Below are positions 19,856 to 30,266 of a DNA stretch of 64,000 bases, in pieces. Below the pieces are notes generated by a model, which was not told where the DNA came from, made no database searches, and saw only the letters and a program-made list of their open reading frames with translations. The stretch is from Cheiracanthium punctorium (Eukaryota > Arthropoda > Arachnida > Araneae > Cheiracanthiidae). The position numbers and the translations under genes were made by a program. The stretch covers positions 451,367 to 515,366 of the forward strand of contig JAWZYV010000718.1 of NCBI GenBank assembly GCA_038373885.1, in the 5' to 3' direction. The stretch's first letter is position 1. Each line of letters starts with the position of its first letter.

Positions 19856-20511
19856 ACTTTCCGAACATGTACCAAGTAAGGAAAGTATTGTAATCATGAA
19901 AAAATTCGACTTCGAGATTTTGGTGTTTTTACACGTTTTGGGGGCTTCTGAATCCATTTATGCTATTTTTACGAGATGTATGTATGTATGTGTGTATGTG
20001 AGTGAACACTATAGCTCCTGAACGGAGCATTCGATTGAGCTCAAATTGGATATATATGTCATAAACCACCGTCGCAAGACCGTTATTGATTTTAGTGTGT
20101 ATAGGACTTATAGTTTTTCTACAGGGCTACGACAAAGATTTCTTTTACATTATGGCCTATGGGGGGGAATTTCTTGAAAGTGCGCTAGCGTTTAAACGGT
20201 AGATTCGATTGAGCTCAAATTGGGTATATATGTTATAAACCACCATCCTAAGACCGGTATTGATTTTGGTGTGTATAGGACTTATAGTTCTCTTACAGGG
20301 CTACGACAAAACTTTCTTTTATATTATGGCATAATGGCATATGGGGAGAAATTCTTGAAAGTGCGCAAGCGTTTAAACGGTGCATTCGATTGAGTTTCAA
20401 TTTGGTATATATGTTTGAATTATTCATCGATTAAAATTTATTTAAATGCTTGGTAATGATCTTAATCGTAAGTGTTCGGAAAGTTGAGTGGAGTCACTCC
20501 AGATTTTTTTT
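19856..20511 (+). mobile_element. Helentron-like interspersed element, family A, copy 1
   Basis: Subterminal inverted repeats ACTTTCCGAAC (19856-19866) and GTTCGGAAAGT (20474-20484) bracket about three tandem units of roughly 175 bp, each with CGATTGAGCTCAAATTGG, a TATAAACCACC block and GGGCTACGACAAA. A hairpin TGGAGTCACTCCA and a T-run follow at 20489-20511. The arrangement matches HINE/DINE-1 elements. No open frame is real here. Confidence 0.65.
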
Positions 20512-21425
20512 TTAATCTTCGCTATTCATCCCAGTCCTTTCCTCGCTATCAGAAATAGAGACGCAATCCTTGCTATTGAACAGCTGTTCCGTTTTCCGCC
20601 AAGTCCATATCACAGAGTACACTTACTGCGTCAGTAATAGGAATTGGCCTTTCTCGAAATCGGATGAAAGCATCACTTCACTAATACATCATTACTCAAA
20701 AAATAAAACTTCTGTCGCGAACAAGAAGGAAAAAAAAAAGTCTGACATTGCCAAAGTTCTTTTCGTTTACGTTCTTTTTTTTTCTCCACAGATTAAACTT
20801 TAAAAGAAGAAAATGACCGCAATTTTCGGCTGTGATAAAGGTCACAAAAAAAAAATAAAACTCCCTCCCCCTTTTTTTTTATACAGGGATAAGAAAGATT
20901 CCTTTCCCGAGTTGGACGACATTCAAAATCAATAGACATTTTCCCCGCCTCCGGTTACACTATTTTGACCCTATTAAAGAGAGTAGACATCGTAAAATAA
21001 CGGCGGTATCTTAACTGGGGAGTTGATTCATTCATATATTTTACTTTAAAAAAAATCTAAGTAGTTTCCTCTTATAACTTAATATTAGGGAGTAAAAAAA
21101 GAAATATAACATTCTTGAAAATATTAAAAAATGGATAAGAGAGGGGAAGAAAAAAAACAATCTTAAATCCAACTTTTTACGAAAAACGAAAGTTAAAAAA
21201 AAAACTGTAATAATGTTCTTCATTATTTCTAGATTTTGGGAGGCGAAAAATCGATTTTTTAACGTAATTAGTTCGAGCGTCTTTAAGTTCTGTGAAATGC
21301 GTGCTAAGTGTCCTTCTGGGGCTGCTTTTTTTCCCCTGATGATGTAATTAATTAAAAAAGCTATTTAATTTCCTTTAACACTGTGACACATGACTCATTC
21401 ACAGAAATACCAATGACACTTTATT
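20512..21425. other. Unannotated AT-rich DNA
   Basis: Homopolymer-rich sequence. Short open frames at 20570-20803 and 21041-21223 are low complexity and are not accepted. Confidence 0.5.
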
Positions 21426-21549
21426 ACTTTCCGAACATGTACCATGTAAGGAAAGTATTGCAATCATGAAAAAATTCGACTTCGAGATTTTGGTGTTTTT
21501 ACACGTTTTGAGGGCTTCTGAATCCATTTGTGCTATTTTTACGAGATGG

Positions 21550-21620
<71 letters not shown>

Positions 21621-22313
21621 TGTGTATGTGAGTGAACACGATAGCTCCTGAACGGAGCATTCGATTGAGCTCAAATTGGATATATATGTCATAAACCACC
21701 GTCGCAAGACCGGTATGGATTTTGGTGTGTATAGGACTTATAGTTCTCCTACAGGGCTACGACAAAGATTTCTTTTACATTATGGCCTATGGGGGGAATT
21801 TCTTGAAAGTGCGCTAGCGATTAAACGGTAGATTCGATTGAGCTCAAATTGGGTATACATGTTATAAACCACCGTCACAAGACCGTTATTGATTTTGGTG
21901 TGCATAGGACTTATAGTTTTTCTACAGGGATACGACAAAGATTTCTTTTACATTATGGCCTATCGGGGGAAATTCTTGAAAGTGCGCTAGCGTTTAAACG
22001 ATACATTCGATTCAGCTCAAATTGGGTATACATGTTATAAACCACCATCCTAAGACCGGTATTGATTTTGGTGTGTATAGGACTTATAGTTCTCCTACAG
22101 GGCTACGACAAAACTTTATTTTATATTATGTCATAATGGCATATGGGGAGAAATTCTTGAAAAAGGGCAAAAGTTTAAACGGTGCATTCGATTGAGTTTC
22201 AATTTGGTATATATGTTTGAATGATTCATCGATTAAAATTTATTTAAATGCTTGGTAATGATCTTAATCGTAAGTGTTCGGAAAGTCGAGTGGAGTCACT
22301 CCAGATTTTTTTT
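21426..22313 (+). mobile_element. Helentron-like interspersed element, family A, copy 2
   Basis: Same subterminal repeats (21426-21436 and 22276-22286) and 3' hairpin (22291-22303). Four tandem units lie between. The (GT)n array sits at the position where copy 1 has only a short TGTATGTATGTG, as in DINE-1 elements with a microsatellite core. Confidence 0.7.
21549..21632 (+). repeat. (GT)n microsatellite
   Basis: A nearly pure GT run of about 40 repeats inside the family-A element. It produces spurious poly-Cys/Val and poly-His/Thr open frames on the two strands. Confidence 0.95.
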
Positions 22314-22329
22314 AATGAAATATACGTAC

Positions 22330-22450
22330 AGAGTGTCCCATAATTTTTGGGACATATTTTAAGGGGAGATAGGGCACATAATAAAGAATCAGAATCACAC
22401 AGCAATGTGGGGTCGAAAACTCCATTTTCTTTTACCTATTACTAATCACT
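22330..22450 (+). repeat. Dispersed repeat, partner of 23577-23655
   Basis: ATTTTAAGGGGAGATAGGGCACATAATAAAGAATC and GCAATGTGGGGTCG resemble the reverse complement of 23577-23655 (TTAAGGGGAAGTAGAACACA, GCAATATGGGGTCG). The two are diverged inverted copies 1.2 kb apart. CAGAGTGTCCCATAA precedes this copy. Confidence 0.5.
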
Positions 22451-22737
22451 TTAAAAGAAAAAGTGTTGAAGTGTTCGAGTCTAATTTCTTAACCAAGTTC
22501 CATAAACAAGTCTCCAAAAATTTCATCCACGAAATGAAATGGAACTCTTAAACTAACAATTTTAGTCAGTATTTTTTGTGAAAGATATATTAAATTTTTA
22601 TGAGCAAGAGTCGGGAATCTCGCTATTATTTCAGCACTTGTTCCAAAGTGATTATTAACAGCTACACGAAGAAGCATAAGCGTAAAGTTTTCAAAATTAT
22701 TGGGGGGGCCGGGCCCCACAACCACATATATTCACGT

Positions 22738-22869
22738 CAGTGGAGTAGCCAAGGGGGGGGTTAGGGGGTTATACCCCCCATGAGGAATTTTTTACCGTAT
22801 ACATATATGTGAGTTGCAGAAGTCGTACCCCACCCCCTTCCCCATGAAAAATTTCTGGCTACGCCACTG
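22738..22869. mobile_element. hAT MITE with 8-bp TSD ATTCACGT
   Basis: Inverted ends CAGTGGAGTAGCCA and TGGCTACGCCACTG, flanked on both sides by ATTCACGT (22730-22737 and 22870-22877). The 8-bp duplication and CAG-type ends identify a hAT element. At 132 bp it is non-coding. Confidence 0.85.
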
Positions 22870-22877
22870 ATTCACGT

Positions 22878-23520
22878 ACATATAACTTACTCTTAACTGC
22901 CAACTAGTACGGAATAGAATTAACCACTTTTTTTACATGATTTTTCGGCTTAAAATTTAGCAAAATTTTTGTGCTGCGCGCTCGAGCTGGTTACTATTTT
23001 GAAAAAAATAATTTAAAAATATACTGTTTACAAAAAGTGGTTAATTATATTCCGTAGTAGTTGGCAGCTATGACTTACTATGTATAAGTGTAAATTATTG
23101 GAGGCGCCCATAAAGTAGCTCTATGGGTCCATAGAATTCTACACCTATGCAAGGTAAGTATCCATGTTAGTATCTTTCTGCCATGTTATAAGTTAAAAAT
23201 AGAAGCAAAGAAAAAAATCCAATAGGAGAAAAAAACATTTTCGATGAGATAGTGCATTTTAGACACATCTGAACTTTTCTTCATTACATAATCTGATTTT
23301 AATTAACCAGAGCCTGGCGAGAGCAGCTTATTAGTAACATTGTGTGTTACATGGCGTCACAATGAATACTAAATCATGATTGAAACCAAAAGAAGAAAAT
23401 TTTTAAAAGTACAAGTAAAGGTTTTTTTTAAACGTTTGTAAATGGCATAAAATACTTTTTTTATGTCAGTATAAATTAGTTTTCTGTATTTAGTGGTAAA
23501 TTATTGGGTGGGCTCAGCCC
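22878..23520. other. Unannotated DNA
   Basis: Contains GGTCCATAGAATTCTACACCTATG near 23125-23150, a diverged form of the repeat terminus at 1-59, but no complete element. Confidence 0.45.
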
Positions 23521-23579
23521 CTATTCACAATTTATTGGGGGGGCTCGAGCCCCACGGGCCCATATAACTCTACGCCTAT
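23521..23579. repeat. Second copy of the window-start repeat
   Basis: Matches bases 1-59. See that entry. Confidence 0.7.
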
Positions 23580-23655
23580 GCGAAGAAGACGTTTCCGACC
23601 CCATATTGCAATGCAATTTTTATTCCTTGTTATGTGTTCTACTTCCCCTTAAATT
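23577..23655 (-). repeat. Inverted partner of 22330-22450
   Basis: Diverged reverse-complement copy. No target duplication was found, so an element boundary cannot be set. Confidence 0.45.
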
Positions 23656-25505
23656 TTGCACTTACAATTAAGGATCACACTACCTATAATATATATAAAC
23701 AACGAAACATGGTGTCTAGTATAGCTGCGTAAACATGTACCGTTATAGCAGTGCAGTCGTAAAATCGTTGCAATTAAAATTTTCCTTCTTGTCTATCACT
23801 GACTGTTCATTGGGTAAGCAAGCAATATGATACCACACATTATTTGAATTCGAAGATTTGGGGGGGGGGGGCTAGACAAATTAATTGAGTGTTAATTCAC
23901 TGTATGCACACACGCAAGTAATAATATTCTTAGCAATTCCCACGCATAGTACACACAATATTTTATGTTTTCCCAAAAAAGAAATTAAGAAATATGCAAA
24001 TATATTATAGGTTAATATTATAATGGAAATATTTAACTATTTTCACTAATTTTTAATACAAGAATTTATCTCATTCATGTATTAATTTCTTATAATTAAT
24101 CTCATATTTTATTTATTAAACATTAAATCACTTCGCTACGAAGAAATAACAAATTCTATGCGTATATCCAATAAAAGTCAACGCACTGCGGACATAAATA
24201 TAAAAATAAGAATAAAATACGTTAAAAAATGATATATAATCTATTTTATTCTATGCATTTACACAATAGAATTAAGAGTTCAATAGCTAAATACTAAATT
24301 CAGTTATTAAAGAGCTAAACATTTTTTTTTTTCAAAAATAGCGACATTTAATACATTTTAGTCATTCCTACAGTATTTATAAAAATTTAAGTTTTGTAAA
24401 AAGTAATTAATTAAATCGAATATAAAGTACAGTTTTAAACCTGCATCGTGTAGTATGTTTTGCAATGTCACAAAAAATAATCTCCCCCTCCCCCCTCTTA
24501 TAACACGATAGAGAAAAGCAACTAGTACACCTTCAAAGGAACAATTAGAACTAACTTCATTAACTCAATTGAGTGAACTAATTAAATACATAACATACTT
24601 AAATTGGTCTTTAATTCTTTCATGCTTGCATATTTTTATTCTAATTTATGGCTTTTTTTTTAAAAATTCTTTTAAGTCAAAACTATAAAATTTAAAAATA
24701 GAAGTTTTAATGCTTTCCATGTTTATCGCAGTCATAAAAAAAATTAATTTAGTTAAGGTACCAATCTTGACAACTATTAAACTCTAATGCAGTTCCAGCA
24801 CAGTTAAAAATGGTAAGATTATGTATTCTTTAAACAGAACACTCATTCTTTTTTTCTTTTTGTCGAATTCTAAGACAGGATTATTAAATTCTTCAACTGA
24901 AAAAAGTCTATATAGCAAAAATATTAAAAAAATGGATTTTTTTTTCTTTTCTTTACAGGCAGACGTTTTTATTCTTTTTGAACAGCACAAAAGATCTATT
25001 CTCCTTGTAATTTCTCCTTTTCAGAAAGAAAAAAAAAGTTTTATAAATAGATCTGCCGTCTCGAATATTTGCAGAAATGATTAGACGGCTATCCTTTTTT
25101 TAAAACCTTTAGTTTTTTTTTTTTTTTTTTTTTCAAACCTCGAAACCGATGGATAAAACAAAATTTAGCTAACCTATGATTCTTTAACGATATATTTCAA
25201 AAGTTAAGTTTATACAACAGATTGATGTCAGTTAGAATATCATAATAGTATGTTTAAATGACACTGATGGCAGAAAATACCCGGTAAAAAATGTTTTGTT
25301 GAATTAAAAATTGTTTTATGAAATTAAACAAAATATCAACAAAAATTTTGTTGGATTCAACAAAGCACAAAAAAGAGGTTATATTACAGGTTGAAATAAT
25401 TTATATTACGTTAAAATAAAGGGAAAATAATGTTTTGGGATAATCTGTGTTATTTCAAATGAGAGGAGTGAAAAGGGCCCGTTGATTAAATTTTTTGAAA
25501 GACTT
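23656..25505. other. Unannotated AT-rich DNA
   Basis: No gene supported. A (G)10 run near 23864, a C-run near 24482 and a T22 run near 25112 are the only notable simple repeats. A short patch near 25290-25370 repeats the word AAAATTTTGTTGNATTNAAC several times. Confidence 0.5.
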
Positions 25506-25742
25506 TAGTGCAACTGGGCTGCCGTGGCACAGGTCCCGGGTTCGATTCCCGGGTTGGGCAAGGCTGACTCAGCCTTCCATCCCTTGAATGGGTCGGTAAA
25601 ATGAGGACCGCGCTTGCTTGGGCACTAAACATTGGGGGTTTCGAGTCAGGTGGACCAACTGGCCGAGGCTTCTGCACCCAAGAGCCCATGGTCGCTAAGG
25701 CGTGGTTGGGCAGCGTAGGTCTTGGTCCCACGTGATTTGTTG
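25506..25742 (+). mobile_element. tRNA-derived SINE with conserved core
   Basis: A perfect B box GGTTCGATTCC (25539-25549) sits in a tRNA-like arm CCCGGGTTCGATTCCCGGG. It is followed by GACTCAGCCTTCCATCCCTT and GGTCGGTAAAATGAGGACC, a core resembling that of SINEs known from molluscs and arthropods. The A-box half is degraded (GCCGTGGCACAGG). The 81-codon open frame on the minus strand across it is not a gene. Confidence 0.7.
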
Positions 25743-25833
25743 CGTCATTGTTTATTTAGTTTGTTAGATTACACTTGTTAGTCATTCTCCAGATAAATAT
25801 TGCATGAATCTGTACTAATTATTTAATTACTTC

Positions 25834-26212
25834 TTAACCCTTTAACGTGCAGTGTTCCCGCTCTGGGAACACCAAACTCGGACGTTTTGACTGTTGCCAG
25901 CCACGAAGAATAGATTGGATTTCTATAAAAATAGTTGCGGGTGGTATAGCTCCTCGAGAATCCTTTACTTTTTAGCACGTCATTTCCCGTAAAAAAAAGT
26001 TGTCACGATTATTTTTAACAGCACCGACATCTGCTGAAAAATGGTAGAATGCGAGAACAGCTGGATAGCTTGCCCAATGCTGAAAAAAGGGCAGCCGTTG
26101 TCATCGCTCGACTTAACTACCAGAAATATGGCGGACGATAGGAACGTTCATTGCGTGCCACAGATCTATACCCTTTTTTGACGACAGCTGGTTGTGCCGC
26201 CACAGCCAGCTG
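25834..26212 (+). mobile_element. piggyBac-like MITE, copy 2, right half missing
   Basis: Starts at TTAA 25834-25837 with CCCTTTAACGTGCAGTG, runs through GGGAACACCAAACTC, the TCTGCTGAAAAATGG segment and GATGGCGG-like sequence (here ATATGGCGG), and stops at the CAGCTGG foldback centre, where a TATATG-rich tandem repeat begins. Confidence 0.75.
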
Positions 26213-26291
26213 TATGCTATATGCTGGCATATATATGTGACATATATATGTCAGCTATACGCTGACAATATATATATATATATATATATGC
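26213..26291. repeat. TATATG/TA simple repeat
   Basis: Imperfect ATATATG(C/T)TGGCATATATATG units grade into a pure (TA)n run at 26266-26289. The repeat replaces the right half of the preceding MITE. Confidence 0.85.
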
Positions 26292-27817
26292 TGACTTAAA
26301 CCATTTTTCAACGGCTCTCGAAGGGGTGAGGGGGGGGGAGAACGCGTGGGTGATCGCACTTTAGGAGTTTTTCACAAATTACGGGGAGAGGGAAACAATA
26401 ATTGAATAAATACATTACACTTTTGCTACTGTTAGTATTATATAACCCCTCACCAACGTCGTTTAAACGTATCTCTGAGCCTTTTTATGATGAAAGGCTG
26501 AAACTTTGTACATAACCTAATTAATGTATGGGGTACATTTTACAGTTTGGAAATTGTTTTCGTACGGGAAACCTATAAAAATTTAAAATTTGTATTTATT
26601 TAGATTTAATCTCCTGAAAAGTTTAATCAATACGGTACAATTCCGTACCATACATATTACAAAGTATAACTTTGTAATTTATTGCATAAGTCTAGATAAG
26701 TCTAAGTCATATCAATATTTAAGGAATAAACGCATAAATCAGCGTTTTCGGGACACCCTATATAGCGCTAGAACACAAATTTATAAGTATTTTAGATTTT
26801 TATTATATATTTTTAACGGACTTTGCATAAGTTTTTGCACAGAACATCACTACTCTTAGTATTGTGCTGAGAAAGGGTCTGTTTGGAGTTTCATAAGAAA
26901 TTTCGATCCAATTTTTATGCAAATAAAAGTGAAAACATTTCCTTGAGCCAAAAGAGCAAATTATTCTTGTGACATGGCGGAACACATCCTAGTTTAGTAA
27001 ATGAAAGCGAACAAAAAAGGGGAGAGGAAAAAGTGAAACTTTCCAATTCAGCAGAAATTTTCTTGCAGTAAGCAAATTTTCTAGTCGACAGAACGTGAGA
27101 ATATCAGCAAGTGAAAGCAGCCGGCATTGTCAGCGAGGTAAAATTTTATAGAAAATTCGACAAGTGAGTGTTGTAACGTGGAAAAATAAGGGGGGCAAAA
27201 AAGGCAACGATAAATTCCACATGACAGTTTAAAATTATAATAAGAAAAGGAAGACAAATACATCGACCATGATGCACTTGCGAACACATAAATAATTTTT
27301 ATACACACGTCACTGCGTAGCGAAGTTGTTGATATATATTTCATTTCATTTCATTTTGCCTAAATTAAAATAATATACAAATAAAATTTCGTTAATTAAC
27401 AGTTTATAGCTCGAATAATCTTAAAAATAATGGTAGATTCTCAGATAATAAATAAATATAGTAATAAAAGATTAGTTAGTCATAAAGTATATAACATTCT
27501 TAATCAATTTGTCTTAAAAATACATAATAATAATAATAATATAAAAATATACTTGAATATACTTTTGCAAGCTGCAAGAACTAATTTGAACATTGATTGA
27601 ACAATAAAATCAGAAATAATTAAGACTATAAAGCTTGCATACAATACAGAAAAATACACAATAAAAGCAATATAGTTTCTTTCCCCAGTCAAAATATAAA
27701 TTAAAAAATAATTACAAATATGTATCAACAAAAAAACATCGAAAAGAAACTGGTCTTTAAAAAATGAAATATTTAAAACATTGTAAAATAACGCACATAA
27801 ATGGTGCTTGTCAATTA
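26292..27817. other. Unannotated AT-rich DNA
   Basis: Includes an (AAT)n-like patch at 27524-27541. No motif is recognised in the short open frames. Confidence 0.5.
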
Positions 27818-27868
27818 GGGCACGAGTTTTGAGCGAAACAATTTTCGTACTTCTTCAGATGAAGTCCA
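27818..27868 (-). ncRNA. Degenerate hammerhead-ribozyme-like motif
   Basis: On the minus strand CTGAAGA is followed by a CGAAA/TTTCG-containing helix II and then AAAAC where a hammerhead needs GAAAC. The upstream GGACTTC and the order match the intact ribozymes at 62549 and 63449. I read it as a decayed Penelope-like terminal-repeat fragment. It is unlikely to be active. Confidence 0.35.
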
Positions 27869-28009
27869 TACACAATAACCACCACACAAGTGATTTTTGA
27901 AATACATATTTGAATAATTTAGTTAAAAATCATAATAGAGTATGGCATTAAACGTAGTAAATACCCTAGGGGAAAAAATACCCTAGGGAAAAAAGTTGAT
28001 TTTTTTTTT

Positions 28010-28200
28010 CTCCCATTACAAATAATCCTACTGATATATAAATGTCAGTGTTTGTATGTATGTTTATTACTCTTTCACGCTGAAACAATTTGACGGATTT
28101 TGATGAAATTTGTAATAGACAGTTAAAGTCCTGGATTAACATATAGGCTACTTTTTATTGCGCGAAAAAAATACTGTTCCTATAATATACAAAAAAAATC
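28010..28200 (+). mobile_element. Helitron/Helentron-like fragment
   Basis: Contains ACAAATAATCCTACTGATAT, TTATTACTCTTTCACGC, TTTGACGGATTTTGATGAAA and CATAGGCTACTTTTTATTGC. This word order is widely found in arthropod Helitron-related repeats (general knowledge; not searched). The ends are not defined. Confidence 0.5.
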
Positions 28201-28720
28201 TATCTTTTATCTAAAAGAAAAAGAATACAATTGAGTTTTTATTTTATAGAGCTGTCGACAGATGGCGCAAACTTATAGAATATCGTTAAATGATGCTAAA
28301 ATAATGACTAAACGTCATTTTATTGTCTGCTACGCCTGAATTGATAAAGAATACACCTGGATAAGTTTTTGAGACTTTCATTCAGTTCGAATTGTGCATT
28401 TTTCTGCGCAGCTTTTTCCCATTCCATTTGTATAGCATTACATCCAGAAAAAGGAGGTTAGAAATATCAATTTTAATTTTGTTTAGTCACACTCATGAAT
28501 AATGATACAGGAAAGACACATGGATTATGATACGCTTTTAATACATTGCACTTTAGTTCGTATTTAAAGTCTGAAAGTGTTTCAGATTTTCTTACAATTT
28601 TTTCTTTCTGTTTTTTGATAACGGCCAATATATCCAGAAGCTCTTCAGAATTAATACAGGACGAAAATAATTTGTACTTTTTTGTAGATTTTTCTCATTA
28701 AACCATCTTATTCTTGTAAC
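28201..28720. other. Unannotated DNA
   Basis: Nothing recognised beyond the end of the preceding repeat. Confidence 0.45.
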
Positions 28721-28858
28721 CAGGGGCGGCCCGACGCGGTAAGCAAGGTAGGCATCGCATCGGGGCGTCATTTCGAACTCACAAACTAAGTAGAGCATAA
28801 AAGGGGCGTCTTTTTACGTTAGCAGGGGGGGGCACTTACCCTAGGGCCGCCCCCACTG
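28721..28858. mobile_element. hAT-like MITE, TSD degraded
   Basis: Inverted ends CAGGGGCGGCCC and GGGCCGCCCCCACTG. The flanks TTGTAAC and ATCTAAC are only partly alike, so the target duplication is decayed or absent. Confidence 0.6.
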
Positions 28859-28954
28859 ATCTAACAATCATAATTTTAAATTCCATTCAGAATCTGACAT
28901 ATTTCATTGTCAAGGAAGCCGGTGAGAAACAGGATTCTCCCCGAACAAGATTTA

Positions 28955-29438
28955 TTAACCCTTTAACGTGCAGTGTTCCCGCTCTGGGAACACCAAACTC
29001 TGACGTTTTGACTGTTGCCAGTCACGAAGAGTAGATTTGATTTCTATAAAAAATAGTTGCGGGGGACATAGCTCCACGAGAATCCTTTACTTTTCAGCAT
29101 GTTATTTCCCGTAAAAAAATGGTCCCGATTCTTTTTAAGAGCACTGACATCAGCTGAAAAATGGAAGAATGCGAGAACAGCTGGATAGATTGCCCAATGC
29201 TGAAAAAAGGGCAGACGTTGCCATCGATCGACTAAACTACCAGCAAGATGGAGGACGATCGAAACGTTCATCGCGTACCGGAGATCTAGAGACCCTTTTT
29301 TGACGACAGCTGGCTGTGCACAGCGCGGTACGCGATGAACGTTTCGATCGTCCGCCATCTTGCTGGTAGTTAAGTCGAGCGATGGCAACGTCTGCCCTTT
29401 TTTCAGCATTGGGAAAGGGTTTCGCCTCAAAGGGTTAA
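28955..29438. mobile_element. piggyBac-like MITE, copy 3, full length
   Basis: TTAA at 28955-28958 and 29435-29438. The left half is the standard sequence from CCCTTTAACGTGCAGTG to the GACAGCTGGCTGTGC centre; the right half ends GCCTCAAAGGGTTAA. It carries a private change in which the GCACAGCGCGGTACGCGATG centre replaces the usual GTGGCACGCGATG, shared only with the copy at 36452-36775. Confidence 0.8.
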
Positions 29439-30266
29439 GATGGCGAACCAACTGATCGCCGGAGGCGGTTAGTACTTAAATATGGTCAACCCCAAGTCCT
29501 TGAAATAGATCTAAAGCCCTCTCTAGTCTTCTATCTTGGTTACTGCCCTGCGTAGGCTACCGACCCATGACAATGTAACAAATACATAAGAAAATCCACA
29601 CGAAAAGAGACTCCGCTTCTAAACTTAACATCTCCGTCTCGCCATTTTCGATCACCCAACCCATCCCTCTTCATTATGGCGTAGTTAAAAATCAATCAAT
29701 GAAGCAGAAACCATGCACAAGACAAAGCCCTTTTAACTCCCTGGCGCGACATCAAGATGAAGACAAAAGAATGGACCATATTCTTTCTTTCTTTTTTAGG
29801 TTTCTTCTTTTGTTGCATAACTATGGAACAAGCCAAAAGTGACAATACAAACGTGGTCTGGACCGAAGAAGAAAATGTGTGTTTCGCCTATCGTCGCCAT
29901 TGTTTGTGGGGGGATTTTTGAAGTGAATGCACGAGCAGTGCTGAAAGTGAAAGTCCTTTTTACATGCTAAGGTCTCATTTGCTGATTGTTTAAAAAAAAA
30001 AAAAAAGAATATGAATAGAAAGGCACTGGGAGATTACATTTGAAATATATTGCACGGACTGCTGACAGACTATCAACAGTAGCATGGCATGGTTTGTTAT
30101 TGCTTGTCGAAACATCTTTGTAAATACGTGCTTAGTTTCTACGTTGATATAAGCAGTGGAACTGGCCTACTGTGATTCGCAAACTGCATTACTGCTGTGA
30201 ATACACAATAACGATGATTCTAAATCAACCTTTCAGTAGGTCAGTGATAATTCTTAACGATACATC
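29439..30266 (+). repeat. Duplicated segment, copy 1
   Basis: Nearly identical to 36776-37597, starting GATGGCGAACCAACTGATCG and ending TTCTTAACGATACA. Small differences include 4-5 extra bases in ATCACCCAACCCATCCC here. Together with the adjoining MITE half the duplicated unit is about 1.1 kb. It holds no convincing gene; the best frame (73 codons in the other copy) has no known motif and is interrupted here. Confidence 0.85.

Noticed and set aside
21399..21707. Poly-His/Thr and poly-Cys/Val frames
   Set aside because: Produced by the (GT)n microsatellite.
25531..25555. Stand-alone tRNA gene
   Set aside because: Only the B-box arm is tRNA-like. The acceptor stem and anticodon arm do not fold, and SINE body sequence follows.
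25486..25731. 81-codon minus-strand Pro-rich frame
   Set aside because: Lies across a tRNA-derived SINE with a perfect B box.
29044..29451. 135-codon and related 72-codon frames starting MVRHLNPLRRNPFP
   Set aside because: Repeated translations of the piggyBac-like MITE; several copies of the family give the same frame on either strand.
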